From positions 434,001 to 498,000 of the forward strand of contig WTXI01000002.1 of the NCBI GenBank assembly GCA_022376515.1: 64,000 nt of DNA, given 5' to 3'. A program made the position numbers and the translations under genes. This DNA is from Lactifluus volemus. Its lineage: Eukaryota > Basidiomycota > Agaricomycetes > Russulales > Russulaceae. Below, piece after piece: positions 11,537 to 24,038 of the stretch. The notes below the pieces were generated by a model. It worked only from the letters and a program-made list of their open reading frames with translations. It had not been told where the DNA came from and did not search any database. The stretch's first letter is position 1. The number at the start of each line of letters is the position of its first letter.

Positions 11537-14289
11537 ATGACATCTTCATTCGCTACTTATGCTTCCCAATTTCTCAGTCGTCAAAGGAGTCATGGCAGTG
11601 CTGCATCCCCATCCTCAGAACAACCTCTCTTCTTCTCCTTTTCTACCGACGACGGATCACAGCACAGTTCTGGACACACGCGAAGAGTAAATGACTCGGA
11701 TCTCGACGATGGTGGTGATCCCCATCTCCGGAGTAGCGGGAATACATCTGGTCTCACAACCATGGCCAACACTCGTAGGGATATGCCTGATGAGAGTGAT
11801 GATCCCTATCTCCGCCTAGATGAAGTAGACCCAGGTTCCCAGTATCCAGCCACGTCCGCTCGCCTCCTTGGATCCTCACATACCCCTGCAGAACAAAGCA
11901 GGGGTTGGTTGGCACACCAACCAACGCAGCTCAGGTCCCCTTCCCCCTCCTCGTCAGAATTCGATGATAGCCCTCAAATCCCGCCTCCCAGAGAACGCGC
12001 AGCATTCACACCTTCACCACCACCACCGCCACCTCTTTCATTATCTCTCACTCAATCCCTACTTCCTCGTGACGGCCAATCCCGGCCCGTCGACCTCTTC
12101 TCCCTTCCTGACCCACGTTATATCTCATCTCATTCACGACGAAAGTTTCATGATCCAATTTGGACTTCAATCTGGCTGTCGGGTCTTTCGATATGCGTTA
12201 TCTCCTCATTCCTCTCCCTCTTCCTCACTCACAAACCTTCGGACGCTCCACGCAGTTTCCCGCTTCCATATACTACATTCCTCCATACAATACCACTTCT
12301 CGTCATATTAACGTTCACCAGTGCTGCAGTATCATATGCTCACGTCCTCCTTTTGAGGATATTTGTCAAACCCGTCGTCATCGGCACAAGCGTCTTTGTC
12401 CCCGCCACCCTCTTGATATCCTCCATTTGGGCGTTTGTAGGAAGTTTCATGTGGGATGGCGACGAGGTTCCCACTTGGGGTGAAACTTGGGGGTACGTCT
12501 TAACGCCTCTGTCATCCTATGTCTTGAATACTCACATCATCGCACGCCAGCCTGCGTCTTTTCTCTCTTATTCCCCTCGTTATGGCCCTTTACACGGGTC
12601 GGCGCCTCTTAACGCTACCCCAGAAGATCCATTCGACGTCCTCAGTGCTTACACTCACCACCCGGTTACTCTCCTCCCATCCCCTTTTACTCCTTCTTTC
12701 GCCCTCAGTCCTACTCATTGCTCTTCTCTTGTCCATCCCCTTCTTGACGCTTACCTTCCGCCTACTTCTTGTCGGTTATCTCTTGCGCCCGGCTTCGGGT
12801 CTCGAGTGGCATCTCCACGGATGGGCGAACTGGGCGATTGCTCTGACCATTTCATTGTGGTTTTGGACATGGGCTGTCGCACGCGGTATATTGCGCGTAA
12901 CAACTGCTGGGGTCATCGCAGCCTGGTACTTTGCCGAGTGAGTCCCAACCTGATTTTGTTTTAGCGTGACCATGACGTCCGATGTCTCTTACTTTGCAGT
13001 CCCACTGCCCGCGAACCACCTCCTATGGACACTCACCGCATTCACGCTGCGCTCTATCGCGCGTCACAACCATCTCTTGGCAGCGTCGCGCTTGCGGGTC
13101 TGCTCCTTACACTGATGCGCATGCTTCTCCTATTCACCATCTTCCTCCGGCGCGTACCCGTATATCTTCCCCTCTCGCTGCGCATATACACAGGTCCCTT
13201 ACTATATGCGGCTGGCTATCTTGAGGATGCAGCGGGAAGTTTGAGCAAGTTCGCGCTCGTGTATGTGGGGCTCACAGGCGAGGGTTTCTGGGTTAGCGCA
13301 CGTCGTGCGAGGGCACTCGTATCAGCTGCAGAGAGTGGGCCGGGGCGTTTCAGGAAGAACTTCAAGTCGGAGGGTGCGTACTGCATGTAAATTTCCTGCT
13401 GTATATCCCTGACCGTCATGTGTAGCCCCACTGACTCTACTGAAGATTGCACCCCTAAGCTTGACGTTGCCGTTTGCTCTGACGGCTTACTTGTTCGTCG
13501 CACATACACTTGGCGCACCGGATCAAGCGCTCGAAGCTGCTCTTCTTGCTGGCACTGTCACCGCATTGGTTGGCTTATTCTGCGTGGGGCTTGTCGCGGA
13601 TACGTACGTTATTTTTCATCTCCTCTAGGCCCTTATTCTGACCTGAGTTCTTTCAAAAAGCGCGGATACGCTGTATTTGTGTTATTGTATCGACAAGGAA
13701 ACAGGTGACCAGCGGCGTGCTGAAGTTTTCGAGCTGGTATACCCTTGTCTACACCATCCGATTTTGGGCATGACTTACCATTGTGCTTTTACAGTTTGAA
13801 TACAACTTGCGACGTCAGCAGCAGCCACAGCGACAACAATCAACCCTGCGCGTGCATCATCCGCAGCCGCAGCTGCCACCTGCTCCCCACGCACCTCAGC
13901 CAATCTCACAGCGCGTCGAGGGCATCGCCTCTCCAGAATCGTCGCCAGAACTTAGCCCAACCGATTTCCAGATAGATCTCGAAGTTGGGCGACGTCAGAA
14001 CCTGCCGCCGCATCCCCGCTTGCCGTTACCTCCGCCTCCGCCCTCACTTCCGCGAGCAGAGCCCACAGCGCTGCAGCGACAAGAGAGCAGCGAAATGAAC
14101 CCGTTCTTACCGGATCTAGATCCGGAGTTGGACCCCGAACCAGCGGTCATGCGTCATGCTCATGATGTGAAGGGGTACGATCTTAGTGGCGATCCTAGTC
14201 CGATTTCGGCTGTCAACCATGGCGAGGACGATGAAGAGGACGACGAGGCCATGGGATCAGCGTTGTTCCCTGGGTCGGACATTTTTTGA
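11537..14289 (+). CDS. PNS1: PNS1 / CTL-family (SLC44-like) membrane transporter
   Basis: Six exons (11537-12492, 12551-12937, 13000-13373, 13426-13603, 13661-13736, 13795-14289) join to 821 codons with consistent phases. Residues 1-200 are a Ser/Pro-rich cytosolic tail with a proline run. Multiple hydrophobic segments follow, starting at IWLSGLSICVISSFLSLF, with the family signature WANWAIALTISLWFW and later LGSVALAGLLLTLMR. The C-terminal cytosolic tail is Pro/Gln-rich then acidic. CTL proteins are plasma-membrane transporters linked to choline in animals; the yeast PNS1 role is unclear. It is followed by the TFIIIC gene 165 bp downstream on the same strand. This is the only PNS1 copy in the window with a full frame. 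Confidence 0.85.
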
Positions 14290-14454
14290 GTAATTTGAAG
14301 GGATTAGAGCTGTGTTACCTTCGCCGTCGTCATATATTCAATGTTGCAATGTGCTTTCATGCTTTTTTTCTGTAATTTTCTTTTTTGCGCTTTAATAGAT
14401 GGGCGATCATCAAGGCCATCCGGCCCGACTCGGTACGGATGGCCTTGTAGCGCT

Positions 14455-17433
14455 ATGCCACGCGAGCTACGAGTCCGTAAGACGCGTCAGAGTTACACAG
14501 CTCTGTTCGACGGCGAGGAAGAGGATGAACAACAAGCTGGTCCTTCTCGACCACGTCATGCCCCCCGGAATATCGACAGAGACAGGGACGGCGCTGTAGA
14601 CGACAATTACACTAGCGACTTTGCACCACCACCCCCTGCTGTTGTTGCACATGCACCTGTGCTCTCCGATGAAAATGGGAGTGAACATGGCGTCGAGGGC
14701 ACAGAGTCTACTTCTGACGACGATTCACCGATGCGACGGGTGACGAAGAAGACGCAGACGACGAAAAAGAAGGGTAAGGCCAAGGCCAAAGACAAGACGA
14801 CGACGAAACCCAAGGAAAAGGGCAAGCAGAAGGAGAAAACCGCGGCGTCGTCAAGCAGCTTGAAAGTTCCAGGCCCTGCCGCTGCGCCCACTTCGCGACA
14901 GAACTATGCGCTCCCGAACCCAAACATACACCACCGTCACCGCCCCGTCCCGCTCCTCCGTGGCCCGATTGTTGCTTCCACCGCTGCGGCGCGCGTCGAG
15001 CGCCTCGTACGTCCACCGCTGCTCTTCGCGCCGAACGAGACGGCACCGACAAATGCGTATGCGTCTACGCCTTCATTGACCAGTAGAGTTGGTAAGGGTT
15101 GGGGAGCGAGCATCGGCGCGGGACCGGTATGGCAGATGGTCGAGGACCTCGGTTGGTTCCAGGAAGCCGAGAAATATCAGCAGCAGCAGGCGAATCTCCC
15201 AGAGCAGGCGGCGCAGGTACAAGTGGTGTGTGAAGAGCGGATGCGTAGACCGAGGGTGCATGCGGATCTCGCAATTCCTGATGACCAGGCTTGGATCGTT
15301 CTGAGCGCGGAGTGTGTGTCCCCCCACCCTCTTCTTGTTCGTCCCCCGTGCGGAGCGTTTTTTTGACGACGTTGTTGCTGCTATTTTCAGAGATGGGATT
15401 GCATATATGCCGAGGGATGGTGGCCTCCCTGCCGCTCCCGCACCGCCTGTATCTTGCAACTTTGGTCCGTATGGGGAACAGACGAATGTCAACCTCGAGA
15501 CATTGGAGACGCTGAAACTGTGTAAGTTCGCCTCCCACACAGGGACCCCCCTCACTGACATCTGTTACTTCGTCTTACAGCCCAGTTCTTTCCAGAAAGC
15601 CGTGCCCACGTGTTCAACGCCGGGGCATCTGTATTGGGCCTTGACTGGTGTCCTATCCATCCTGACGATCGACCTCGTGAGTGAATTTGTTCTTAATGTG
15701 ATAGCTCTAACGCCTCTCTGCCAGACTGCGCATACAATTACTATCTCGCGGTTGCGCCGCTCCCCTCGCGCGCACATTCCCCCGAGATCGGTGTTAGAGT
15801 GCCACATCCACTCCGCGCTTGTGTGCAAATATGGAGTGTTTCACCGTCCTCTGGTGTCGAGGGACCGAGCGACGACAAGGGAGAAATGCGCTGTGTGGCG
15901 GTGTTGTGTATAGAGAGCGGACCAGCTTTGGAGCTGAAATGGTGTCCCTTGCCCTCGCACGATCCCGTATGTCCCGAACTCTCATCAACTAGCATGCAAA
16001 TTCAAAACTAACAAAACAACCGAAAGTTATCGGGACCACCCCCTGCATCTCCGAGAAAACTCGGTTTACTCGCGGGTGTTTTCGAAGATGGCTCCTTGTC
16101 GGTATACGTAGTCCCGTACCCACCGGACTTGGCATCCGGACAACTGTCATTGACAGCAGATCCTGTCTACGGTGAGCAGTACTACCGATATATGCGTCAT
16201 CGATAGACGAACGTTCGACAGTGAGACTTCCTGCGCCCATCCTTCGCATTGAGCTCGAAGAAGCTGCTTTTTGTGCGCTCGACTGGGGGAATAGTGAATT
16301 GATAGCGGCAGGGCTGGCAAATGGTAGGTCGATCTTGCACCTTTTTGATGATGCGTGATGCCCAACTCAAGCCATCGCAGGCGTTATTGTCGTCTACAAC
16401 ATCGGACGTGCATTGCGGTCACCCTCTGAGCGTGAGCACTCTTACGACGTAAAGTGGCAGCCCACGCCCTAACGCTCCGCGCAGCTGTCTTGCCGATTGG
16501 TTACTTTTGCGCACATCAGTCTGCCATCCGTACGCTCACCTGGGTCCGCGTACCTGACAGGCAGGGAAATGGACCTACAGTAATTGCGAGCGGGGGCTAT
16601 GACGGCCTTCAGTGCCTTACGGATATTCGGGAAGTTGGTGGTTATGTTTTTAACCGTACCCGAGGTGCCCATCCAGCTCACTTTGTTTCGACACTTGTCT
16701 AACGTTCTTTTCTATCCAGACGCAATCAATAGCGTCACATATTCTCCGTATCTGAGTGCGGTCGTGACGATCGATCATGAAAACACGATCAAGTCCTACT
16801 CGGTCTCGCCGAGTACGCTAGGAAGAGGGCACGCGCTCATGGATCCTGGTGGGCCTGTATGGGTAAGCCTGTTAGGCACCTCTAGCACCCTGCAACCACA
16901 AAAGCTGATGGCGCATTGGGTGTGTGTCAGAGCGTAAGCGCATCAGACTACCATCCACAACTTGCGGTTGGCTCAGCCGACGGCACGTGTTACACGACGA
17001 ACGGCCTGCGCGCGACTCGGCGTGGAGGCTACGTAGTGAGCTCTCTCTCGCATTTTCCCGTTTCGGTTTGACTGATAGCAGACCACAGCCATTCCTTGTT
17101 CACAAGGTGTATCAATTGGATTACAGTCGCACAGAGGGTCGTTTTCGCATGCTGGACCGGCTGAAGCCGCGCGAGATGGCAGAGCGGGCGGAGGGTGGCG
17201 GAGGCGCCTGGCACCCTTCCGTGGGTGTGCAGCGCGTCACTTGGCACGACGGTGCCGGCCTGACTGCTGCCGGGATGCTTGCGTCGGCGACTGGGTCGGG
17301 GCTGTGTAGAGTCGACTTATTGGAGGGGAGGTGGTTTCGGGATAGGTGTCCTTATGAGCGTGTGGAGGCGATGCGGATGGAAGTGGACGGTATGGAAGTG
17401 GATGAGCCCGAAGATAACGATGAATCTAGCTAA
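14455..17433 (+). CDS. TFIIIC subunit, WD40-type (Tfc6/Sfc6-like)
   Basis: The first ~280 residues are low in complexity: acidic, then Lys-rich with KKKGKAKAKDK. The conserved domain follows: RMRRPRVHADLAIPDD, then GYG-like and WD40 blades with GLDWCPIHPDD, ALELKWCPLPSHD and YHPQLAVGSADGTC, ending in SGLCRVDLLEGRW. Introns include 15312-15390, 15522-15580 and 15677-15724. TFIIIC binds the A/B boxes of tRNA genes to recruit TFIIIB and RNA polymerase III. The order and motifs match the fungal Tfc6 family, but I rely on memory of the family, not an alignment. Minor frame conflicts occur near 16,440-16,700. Two other copies in the window are plainly broken, so this is the probable functional gene. 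Confidence 0.65.
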
Positions 17434-17539
17434 AACGCCCCACTTCAATCTCACTTCTTGACTTGAGCACAATTATTAATAATTGAGATATGGTCAACAG
17501 TGTAGGACATACAGTAAAAGAAAAGATGGGCGCGTGCCA

Positions 17540-18330
17540 GTGAGGGATAAGCCACTAAGGAAGCCACTCACGCAAATTCGTCGGCACACCTCTAAGTCGC
17601 CGAAGCTCCACCAGAAGACAAGCGATCAGCGCAGCCATCGTTCCCCCAGTAAATATTCCATAGAACTGCGGAACTGCGAAACCCACGAGTGGCACGAGCT
17701 TTACTGTAGAACGACGCCTCGCGGCCGGCGCAGCGAAGCGGTCGCATCCATGCCCGTGGCATACTAGTAGGTGAGGCATACCAGCCGTGGGAGACCTGCA
17801 GCCTCGATCGCATCATCAACGCGGTTGTTGTTGTCTTCGTCTTGGTTCTGGCTGTCACTGTTGCGTTGCGTGCTGCAGATACCTGTTTTGTTTGATCCGA
17901 GCCATTCCCGACTGCGCACCGCATGGCACGCCCCTGAGAGGGGATGCTTTAATGTCCCGACAATGTTCAAGGGTGTTGGAGTGCTACTGGCAGAGAAGAG
18001 GTTATGCGTGAGGCTAAAACTGATCGTGAGCGTGTTGCGGGGGGTGGTTTTGCTCCGATTAGGCATGACTGATCCGATGGGTACAAGGTGGTGGTGACAG
18101 TAGCTTGTGCTGCGAGAGATGATGAGAAGCCAGTAGGGGTCACCAATGTTGTGGGTGTGGTTATATGAGCCACGAAGGTCACGGTACACAGATTTGTGGC
18201 AAGCTTGTGATGAAGACGAGCGTGAACGTGGTAATACGCCGAGGTGTGAATCCCAGAAACTCAACGAACAATAATTGGCAGCCGAGACAGAAGTACAGTA
18301 TCCGCAGAAGGAAATGAGTGGCATGGTAGT
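17540..18330 (-). pseudogene. kinase-like gene, copy C (C-lobe deleted, frame-broken)
   Basis: The minus strand aligns with the first exon of copies A and B (NIVGTLKHPLSGACHAVRS is preserved). A stop follows LVCLTY, where the others read LVCLKYAMG, and the helix region has further frame shifts. The Ser-rich tract is shortened. The second exon, with the catalytic-loop and DFS regions, is missing: sequence jumps from the intron (about 17,513) to the 3' flank. Homology to unit B continues upstream to about 18,330. Confidence 0.8.
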
Positions 18331-19548
18331 GGCAACAACGGGAAGTGAGGCACCCCCCAGGCGTCCCATGTTGTAATATCGATTACGGCGGTCGCGATCT
18401 CGATTCCGACCGCGCCACCGACCCCATCGATCAACCGCGACACGAACGCGCCGACACCGACCACGAGAACGACGCATCAATCGCGTGAATTTTCGATTAG
18501 GGCATGTTTCGTTTCGATCTTGTTGTGTGGACTATCTGATCAGTTTGTTAATTTTCCGGGGCTCGTTTTTGTACGATACAAGCGAGCGTATGCATCATAG
18601 CATCGCTCATCGTTCTCCACTTTCCCCCACTCATCGTCATTTCTTTTCGAAAACGAGCGCAGCCGCGCGCATCACCCTCAATAGGGTATTTTTCCTCTTT
18701 TCTCGTGATATAATTCCCCACTCGATTTTTCGAGTGCTTTTTGCGTTTTGCTTATTTCAAGCTTGTGATTATGTCTATCCACTTTTCCTCTTCAAAATAA
18801 GTACAAAACAAAATAGCTAACTTGTATTAAATACGAGCCAAAGTGCTCCAAAGTTGAATGTATCGAACTTGACCCCTTCGTTCCCTCGTTGTCGTCTCCG
18901 CATTCGCCCCGCTTCCCCCTCGCGTATAGTCGTCCCCTCAACCCATAACCGACACTATCCCAATACCACAACAACTGGAACTGGAACGATGCAAAGGACG
19001 AGCGGGCAGAACAAGGTAGAAAATGGCACGGGAAACATGGCTGCAGGTAGCCGTTGAGATCGTGGTGGTGGCGTGCGGCAAAGGGGGAGTTGGGAAACCT
19101 GACCAGTCTAGCGGGAAGAAACGGGTCGGACGCGAGACTACGAGACGAGAAGGAGCCGTCTCCAATCTCTTCTTCCTTCATCAGTTTCACGTTTCCTCTC
19201 CCATAGATATCAACCAGCTTCAATTTCCGGAATCGTACAAGTCTTCAGATCCCAAAAGTTGTCGTTAAATGGCTCACTTACGCTCTTGTGCCGTCCTCGC
19301 CGCCACTCCCTCCTGGAGGTACAAGGACTTAGGGAACGTCAGACGAGTTTGCGGAGAGGAAGAAAGGCAGAAGGAAAGGGGTTCGCTGCTGCTCAGACTC
19401 GGAGTACAATTCGCAAGGTATTTATTACAAGTCGAGTACAGCAACCTAGGAATGGAAACGCGTAAAGTACAGAGTCCTAAGTAAGGATGCGAATGTAATG
19501 AACACAGGTAGTACGAACCAGGGACGCGAGAAATCTAGCAAAAAGAGC
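18331..19548. other. no supported gene
   Basis: Frames in this stretch are short and without conserved domains. A frame at 18,485-18,820 is T-rich and looks non-coding. A chance P-loop-like string lies at about 19,074-19,097. The 3' end of the HNH gene begins at 19,549. Confidence 0.4.
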
Positions 19549-20874
19549 TCAGGAGTCTGCTGGAGACTCGGAGTGGGTGGGGGCGTAGTAAGGGAGCCGA
19601 ATACCGAAGTGATTATGAAACCACTCAGCAGCCTCTTCTGGCGTGAATCCACTGGCATGGATATACGTTAAAGCTTTGATTTGATCTATGGTTTCCAACC
19701 TCCGTATTGGGGTGTGGCGTTGCAGTGACCGGGGGGGGGGTATAATCCCCGTCATTGGGATCACTGGCATCCGAGTCCAGATCTGATCCATCAATCTCCT
19801 CAATTTCATTTGATGCCCGCGAGAACGGCTCAAGTTGTGCGTAATTTCTTGCGCGATATTGATCCATGGTTTTGCAAGTACCATTCTTGTGCCAGAATTT
19901 GTACGCGGCGACTCCGTAGACATAGTCCAGAATAGTTGTAGACGGAAGTTCACCTCCGTCGCCTTGAAAGACGGCATCGACATTTGCACCTTCTGCGAAG
20001 GCGACACTAGGCTTTACCCTTCCACTTTGAAGAGATGCTACCGTTGTGGGGTCGTAATCCTCGCACTCCTTTAACCATTGAAGCGTTATATATTCTTGGC
20101 GCAAGGGACCTCGCTGAAATCTCTTGATGTGTTCGGGTCTCAGCCCGTAATTCGGTGTCTATCTAAGATTGGTTAAAATGTTGCGTAAATAAGAACCATC
20201 ATTTCCTACCTTAATGAGGGCGACCTCCCCTAGGCCAAGCCTCGAATGCAGGGTCCTTGATAGTAACACTCCATTTCTGATGTCGTCAATTGGAAAATGG
20301 GGTGTATTATCTCCGGGAGCACGAAGTTGCATCACTTTTGCGATATACTGGAAAAAGACGTCATTCAATAATCATATGAACCAATCACAAAAGATTACTT
20401 CGTCGCCCTTGCTCCTGGGAATGACGTGTGCCGCTTCACAGTGCTTTTCTACATTCCCTGTAATTACACAGGCATGTCCATCTCGTCGTATGATACTGTG
20501 TCTGAAATGGTCGTAGCGTTGTGTCCATTGTGTGGATTTTAGTCTGTCGTTTAAGCCTTGATGATCTACAAATGCACAATCCTCTACAGAAAGTCAAGAC
20601 CGAGCAGAAATCTCACATACAAAAAAAAACGTTTACCTGAAGGCCGATAGTAGTATGTATTTCCATCGGGAAATTCGGTGTTGGTCGTGTCATAGTTTAC
20701 AGGGGAACCATTGGGTGTTGAGTAAAGATCACCACGGGCCCCACAAACGGCGAACATCACATAACGCAACCACCGAAATGGGAAAAGGGCGAGCCTGTCG
20801 ATATCGCGGCGGGGAATTGAAAGAAATGGGTTTTGGTCTTCATTTGAGCATAAAATGATTTCAATCTCGGCCAT
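19549..20874 (-). CDS. HNH_2-type nuclease domain protein, copy C (possible frame break)
   Basis: Four exons on the minus strand (20637-20874, 20399-20565, 20210-20347, then from 20158) correspond one to one with the HNH gene at 4979. The HNH core reads RRDGHACVITGNVEKHC followed by AAHVIPRSKGD, with the family AHxIP intact. In the uncorrected frame exon 4 ends at 19,625 after 358 codons. A run of ten G (19,731-19,740) precedes a conserved-looking C-terminal segment (TPEEAAEWFHNHFGI) in another frame ending at 19,549. The run is either a frameshift or a base-count error. The family role is unknown. Unlike copy A it has normal CpG content. Confidence 0.65.
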
Positions 20875-21740
20875 GGAGTGAGGAGAAAAGAACTGGGTCT
20901 GACCAGACCCTCTCATCACTCGCTACATAGACAGATGTTTGAGTTTAGGCTGGCGGCGTTACCTTGCACTTATTACAGTTAACTTGGCCATGCTAAAAGT
21001 AATAATGCGTCTTGCCCTTGGTGATAAGCAGCACAAGCAGTGTCAAGCACGGGCCACATCGCCAATGGGTAGCGTCCGAGAGCAAGTTCATGATCATTAT
21101 TCCATACTTGATGGAGTCTTCGATCGGGAACAAGGTCCCACTGGGAACCTTGGCAAGAAAAACAAAATTCGTTAGCAAACGCGCAGCTCTGTTGCCCAGG
21201 CAGGTACGTAAGAGCAAAGGAAGTGTGGGCAGAATTGAAGGGGATCTTCGAAGGGTGGACAAAGATCATGATCATGATGTACCGGTTAGCACATTCATTT
21301 CAGCCGTGAGCAGCACCACGGGTGGTAGAACGTAACTCGAAAGTCTCGCGTTTTTCCTAACTGTGAATACAACCAGTTAAAATCATTATGGAGGGTTGGG
21401 GGCTCGATGACATCCCAGCCATAACATTGTTACTGCAATAAGAGTGTCCGCTAGCATCAGGAAAATAATATTATGCTGGAGCCACTTTTGTCACTAGTAA
21501 CTTACGAAATCAGAAAGCGATCTCGTGTGCCACAAACGGCCTCCCTCAGTGCCAGTGGGTGGACGCGAGGCGACGGCGACGGCGGAGGTGACAGAGGAGG
21601 ACGGGCGATGGATAGAGGAAGCGAACGACAAAGGAGAGTGCCACGCAATAGTGCCAGTAACTGGCATCAGTCGTTCAGACAGTCACTATAGCAGTGCCTG
21701 CGCGACCTTGATGCCGTTGACCGTCAAAGCGTGAACCCCG
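20875..21740. other. no supported gene
   Basis: Upstream of the HNH gene. Only short frames with no recognised domain. The frame at 21,473-21,691 is Arg/Gly-rich and resembles low-complexity sequence. Confidence 0.4.
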
Positions 21741-22470
21741 CTGTATTTGTGTAATTGTATCGACAAGGAAACAGGTGACCAGCGGCGTGCTGAAGTTTTC
21801 GAGCTGGTATACCCTTTTGTCTACACCCATCCGATTTGCGCATGACTTACCATTGTGCTTTTATAGTTTGAATACAACTTGCGACGTCAGCAGCAGCCAC
21901 AGCGACAACAACCAACCCCGCGTGTGCATCGTCCGCAGCCGCAGCCGCCACCTGCTCCCCACGGCCTCAGCCAATCTCCGAGTCACATCGCGTCGAGGGC
22001 ATCGCCTCTCCAGAATCGTCGCCAGAACTTAGCCCAACCGATTTCCAAATGGATCTCGAAGTTGGGCGACGTCAGAACCTGCCGTCGCATCCCCGCTTGC
22101 CGTTACCTCCGCTTTCGCCCTCACTTCCGTGAGCAGAGCCCACTTCGCGGGCGCTGCAGCGACAAGAGAGCAGCGAGATGAGCCCGTTCTTACCGGATCT
22201 AGATCCGGAGATCCCGAACCAGCGGTCATGCGCCATACTCATGACGTGAAGGGGTACGATCTTAGTGGCGATCCTAGTCCGATTTCGGCTGTCAACCATG
22301 GCGAGGACGACGAAGAGGACAACAAGGCCATGGGGTCGGCGTTGTTCCCTGGTCGGACATTTTTTGAGTAATTTGAAGGGATCAAAACTGTGTTACCTTC
22401 GCCGTCGTCATATATTCAATGTTGCAATGTGCTTTCATGTTTTTTTTTTCTGTAATTTTTCTTTTTTGCG
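21741..22470 (+). pseudogene. PNS1 3' fragment
   Basis: Direct copy of the last part of PNS1 exon 5, the last intron, exon 6 and about 100 bp of 3' flank (13,670-14,390). It lacks everything upstream and carries indels: HDVKGYDLSGDP and VNHGEDDEEDN are recognisable, but the final codons read RTFFE rather than GSDIF. Homology ends at about 22,470, next to an unrelated GATGCGACAGAGAG sequence. Confidence 0.8.
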
Positions 22471-23376
22471 ATGCGACAGAGAGAGGTAGCTTCAAGTTCT
22501 GACATCTTTTCTGTCCCCAACTCTGCTGCCATCTAAGCTAGCCGCAATCAAACTCATTAGATGCATATAGTATCCTCTATTTCACCGTCTGAATTTTCGT
22601 AGTTACTCAAGTAGTGTGGATGTAGTGCAATGTGCAATTTTCATTCACTCGCATCTTGTTCAGTTTGCCTGACGCCTCAGCAAACACTAAGCCTCCGATA
22701 GCTCAACCTCAACTTAACTGGAAGAACATGGGACCATAACAGATTATCTGTACATCCCAGTTCGGAGGAAATCTTTCTCTCGCTTTGATGCGAGAGAATT
22801 ATGAAGGCGGAGCAGCGTCCAATGGCCAAACGGGTCAAGAAAACGCTTGCTACAATGAGTGTGTGCTGCACATCCAACAACGAACCACGGCTTGTGACCG
22901 GAGACACCCCGGAGGATTTTACGACACAAGGGGAGATGAGGTACGTTTGGCCGTGGCTAGGCAGAGATTCGAATACTAAGCACGATACGGTAGACTATCG
23001 CCATCGCTGTGGTGGTGCAGCCCCAACACACATATAGACAAATGAGGACTGTGTGTTGTGCGTCAAGAAAGTTTCATAAAAGCAAAGTTGGATTCGGCCA
23101 GAAGAATGGTATCAGACCAAATCCGCTGGCAAATCGAGACGCAATCCCAATGACTAACATCTGCCATGCCAAGGACGATGAGCAAAGCGCACAGGTGACT
23201 GCTCAAATTTTGCGAGACGTCTCCGGGTCCATCAAAGTACCATATTGCAACGGCAAAGGCTACATTCCAGATTTTCTTTGGTATCGTTACTAGTCATTGT
23301 CAGCTGCGAGTATAGGAGGACCCGTGGAGGTGGTCGGATCAACTGGCGTCACGGGGGACGGCTGGAAAGAGGGTAA
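22471..23376. other. no supported gene
   Basis: Short frames only. The frame at 23,009-23,293 (94 codons, plus strand) has no domain I recognise and no clear splice partners. Confidence 0.4.
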
Positions 23377-24038
23377 TTAGCACGCGAAAAGCACAATCCC
23401 CAAGGACGCACTTGGGTGGCGGTTCCCCTTGCTTGGTCGGGCTGGGTGTATTACATAAGGGAACGGAAGCTTCTTTGAGCAAAAATAACGCACTTTCACA
23501 TTCGCAGTCCGCAGTAGGGAGCGATATATCTGGAAAGATCGAAGATGTGCACGAGGACATCTCTCGTTCAAGCGGCATGAGCCATGGAGAAAATAGGAGC
23601 ATATTCGATCAGACGAATATTGTTGTCTGCACCGACTCTGTCCCAAATCAGCTGCGAGGGTGCCGAGAAAGGTAGGAGTGTAACACACGAGGTCTGGACG
23701 CGTGAGACGCTTGGTGACGAAACGAAGTTCTGGGGGAAAGTCATCGCGTTCCGTAAGGTATGCTAAGAGGTCAACCTAGGAAAGGTCAGGGAGGTAAAGT
23801 AGGTATACAACTGATAGCACCATGTCATTATACGGGACATGCGCGCGAGGACATGCTTTATCTCCGCAAACGCCCCTATAGACGAAATTCCTACAGATGG
23901 ACCGAGGTTTGGTGTGATGCGAATTAGAGACCGCGGTTTGCTAAGTGGCATGGCGCTGTCTCGTAAGCGAACTACCTGAACTATAACTTTCAAATGGTGG
24001 CGCACGTTTGGTAAACCGTCAACAGAGGAAGAGGTCAT
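23377..24038 (-). CDS. possible CCCH zinc-finger protein (partial model)
   Basis: A minus-strand frame contains ICSYFLHGSCRLNERCPRAH, which fits the C-x7-C-x5-C-x3-H spacing of makorin-type CCCH fingers that bind RNA. An upstream frame (to 24,038) can be spliced to it with an intron of about 70 bp, giving SPYLTERDDFPPELRF before the finger. The start is not fixed: the first codon of the frame may not be ATG. No second finger or RING is visible, and no gene name is proposed. It could be the remnant of a longer gene. Confidence 0.3.

Noticed and set aside
19074..19097. P-loop-like string CGKGGVGK preceded by hydrophobic residues, resembling NUBP/Ind1-type ATPases
   Set aside because: No other motif of the family follows in any frame and the serine after the lysine is replaced by proline; probably chance in low-complexity sequence.
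19259..19484. Frames with WRYKD and Arg/Lys-rich stretches recalling a ribosomal L13a-like end
   Set aside because: The match needs a frame jump and lacks the rest of the protein; too weak to annotate.
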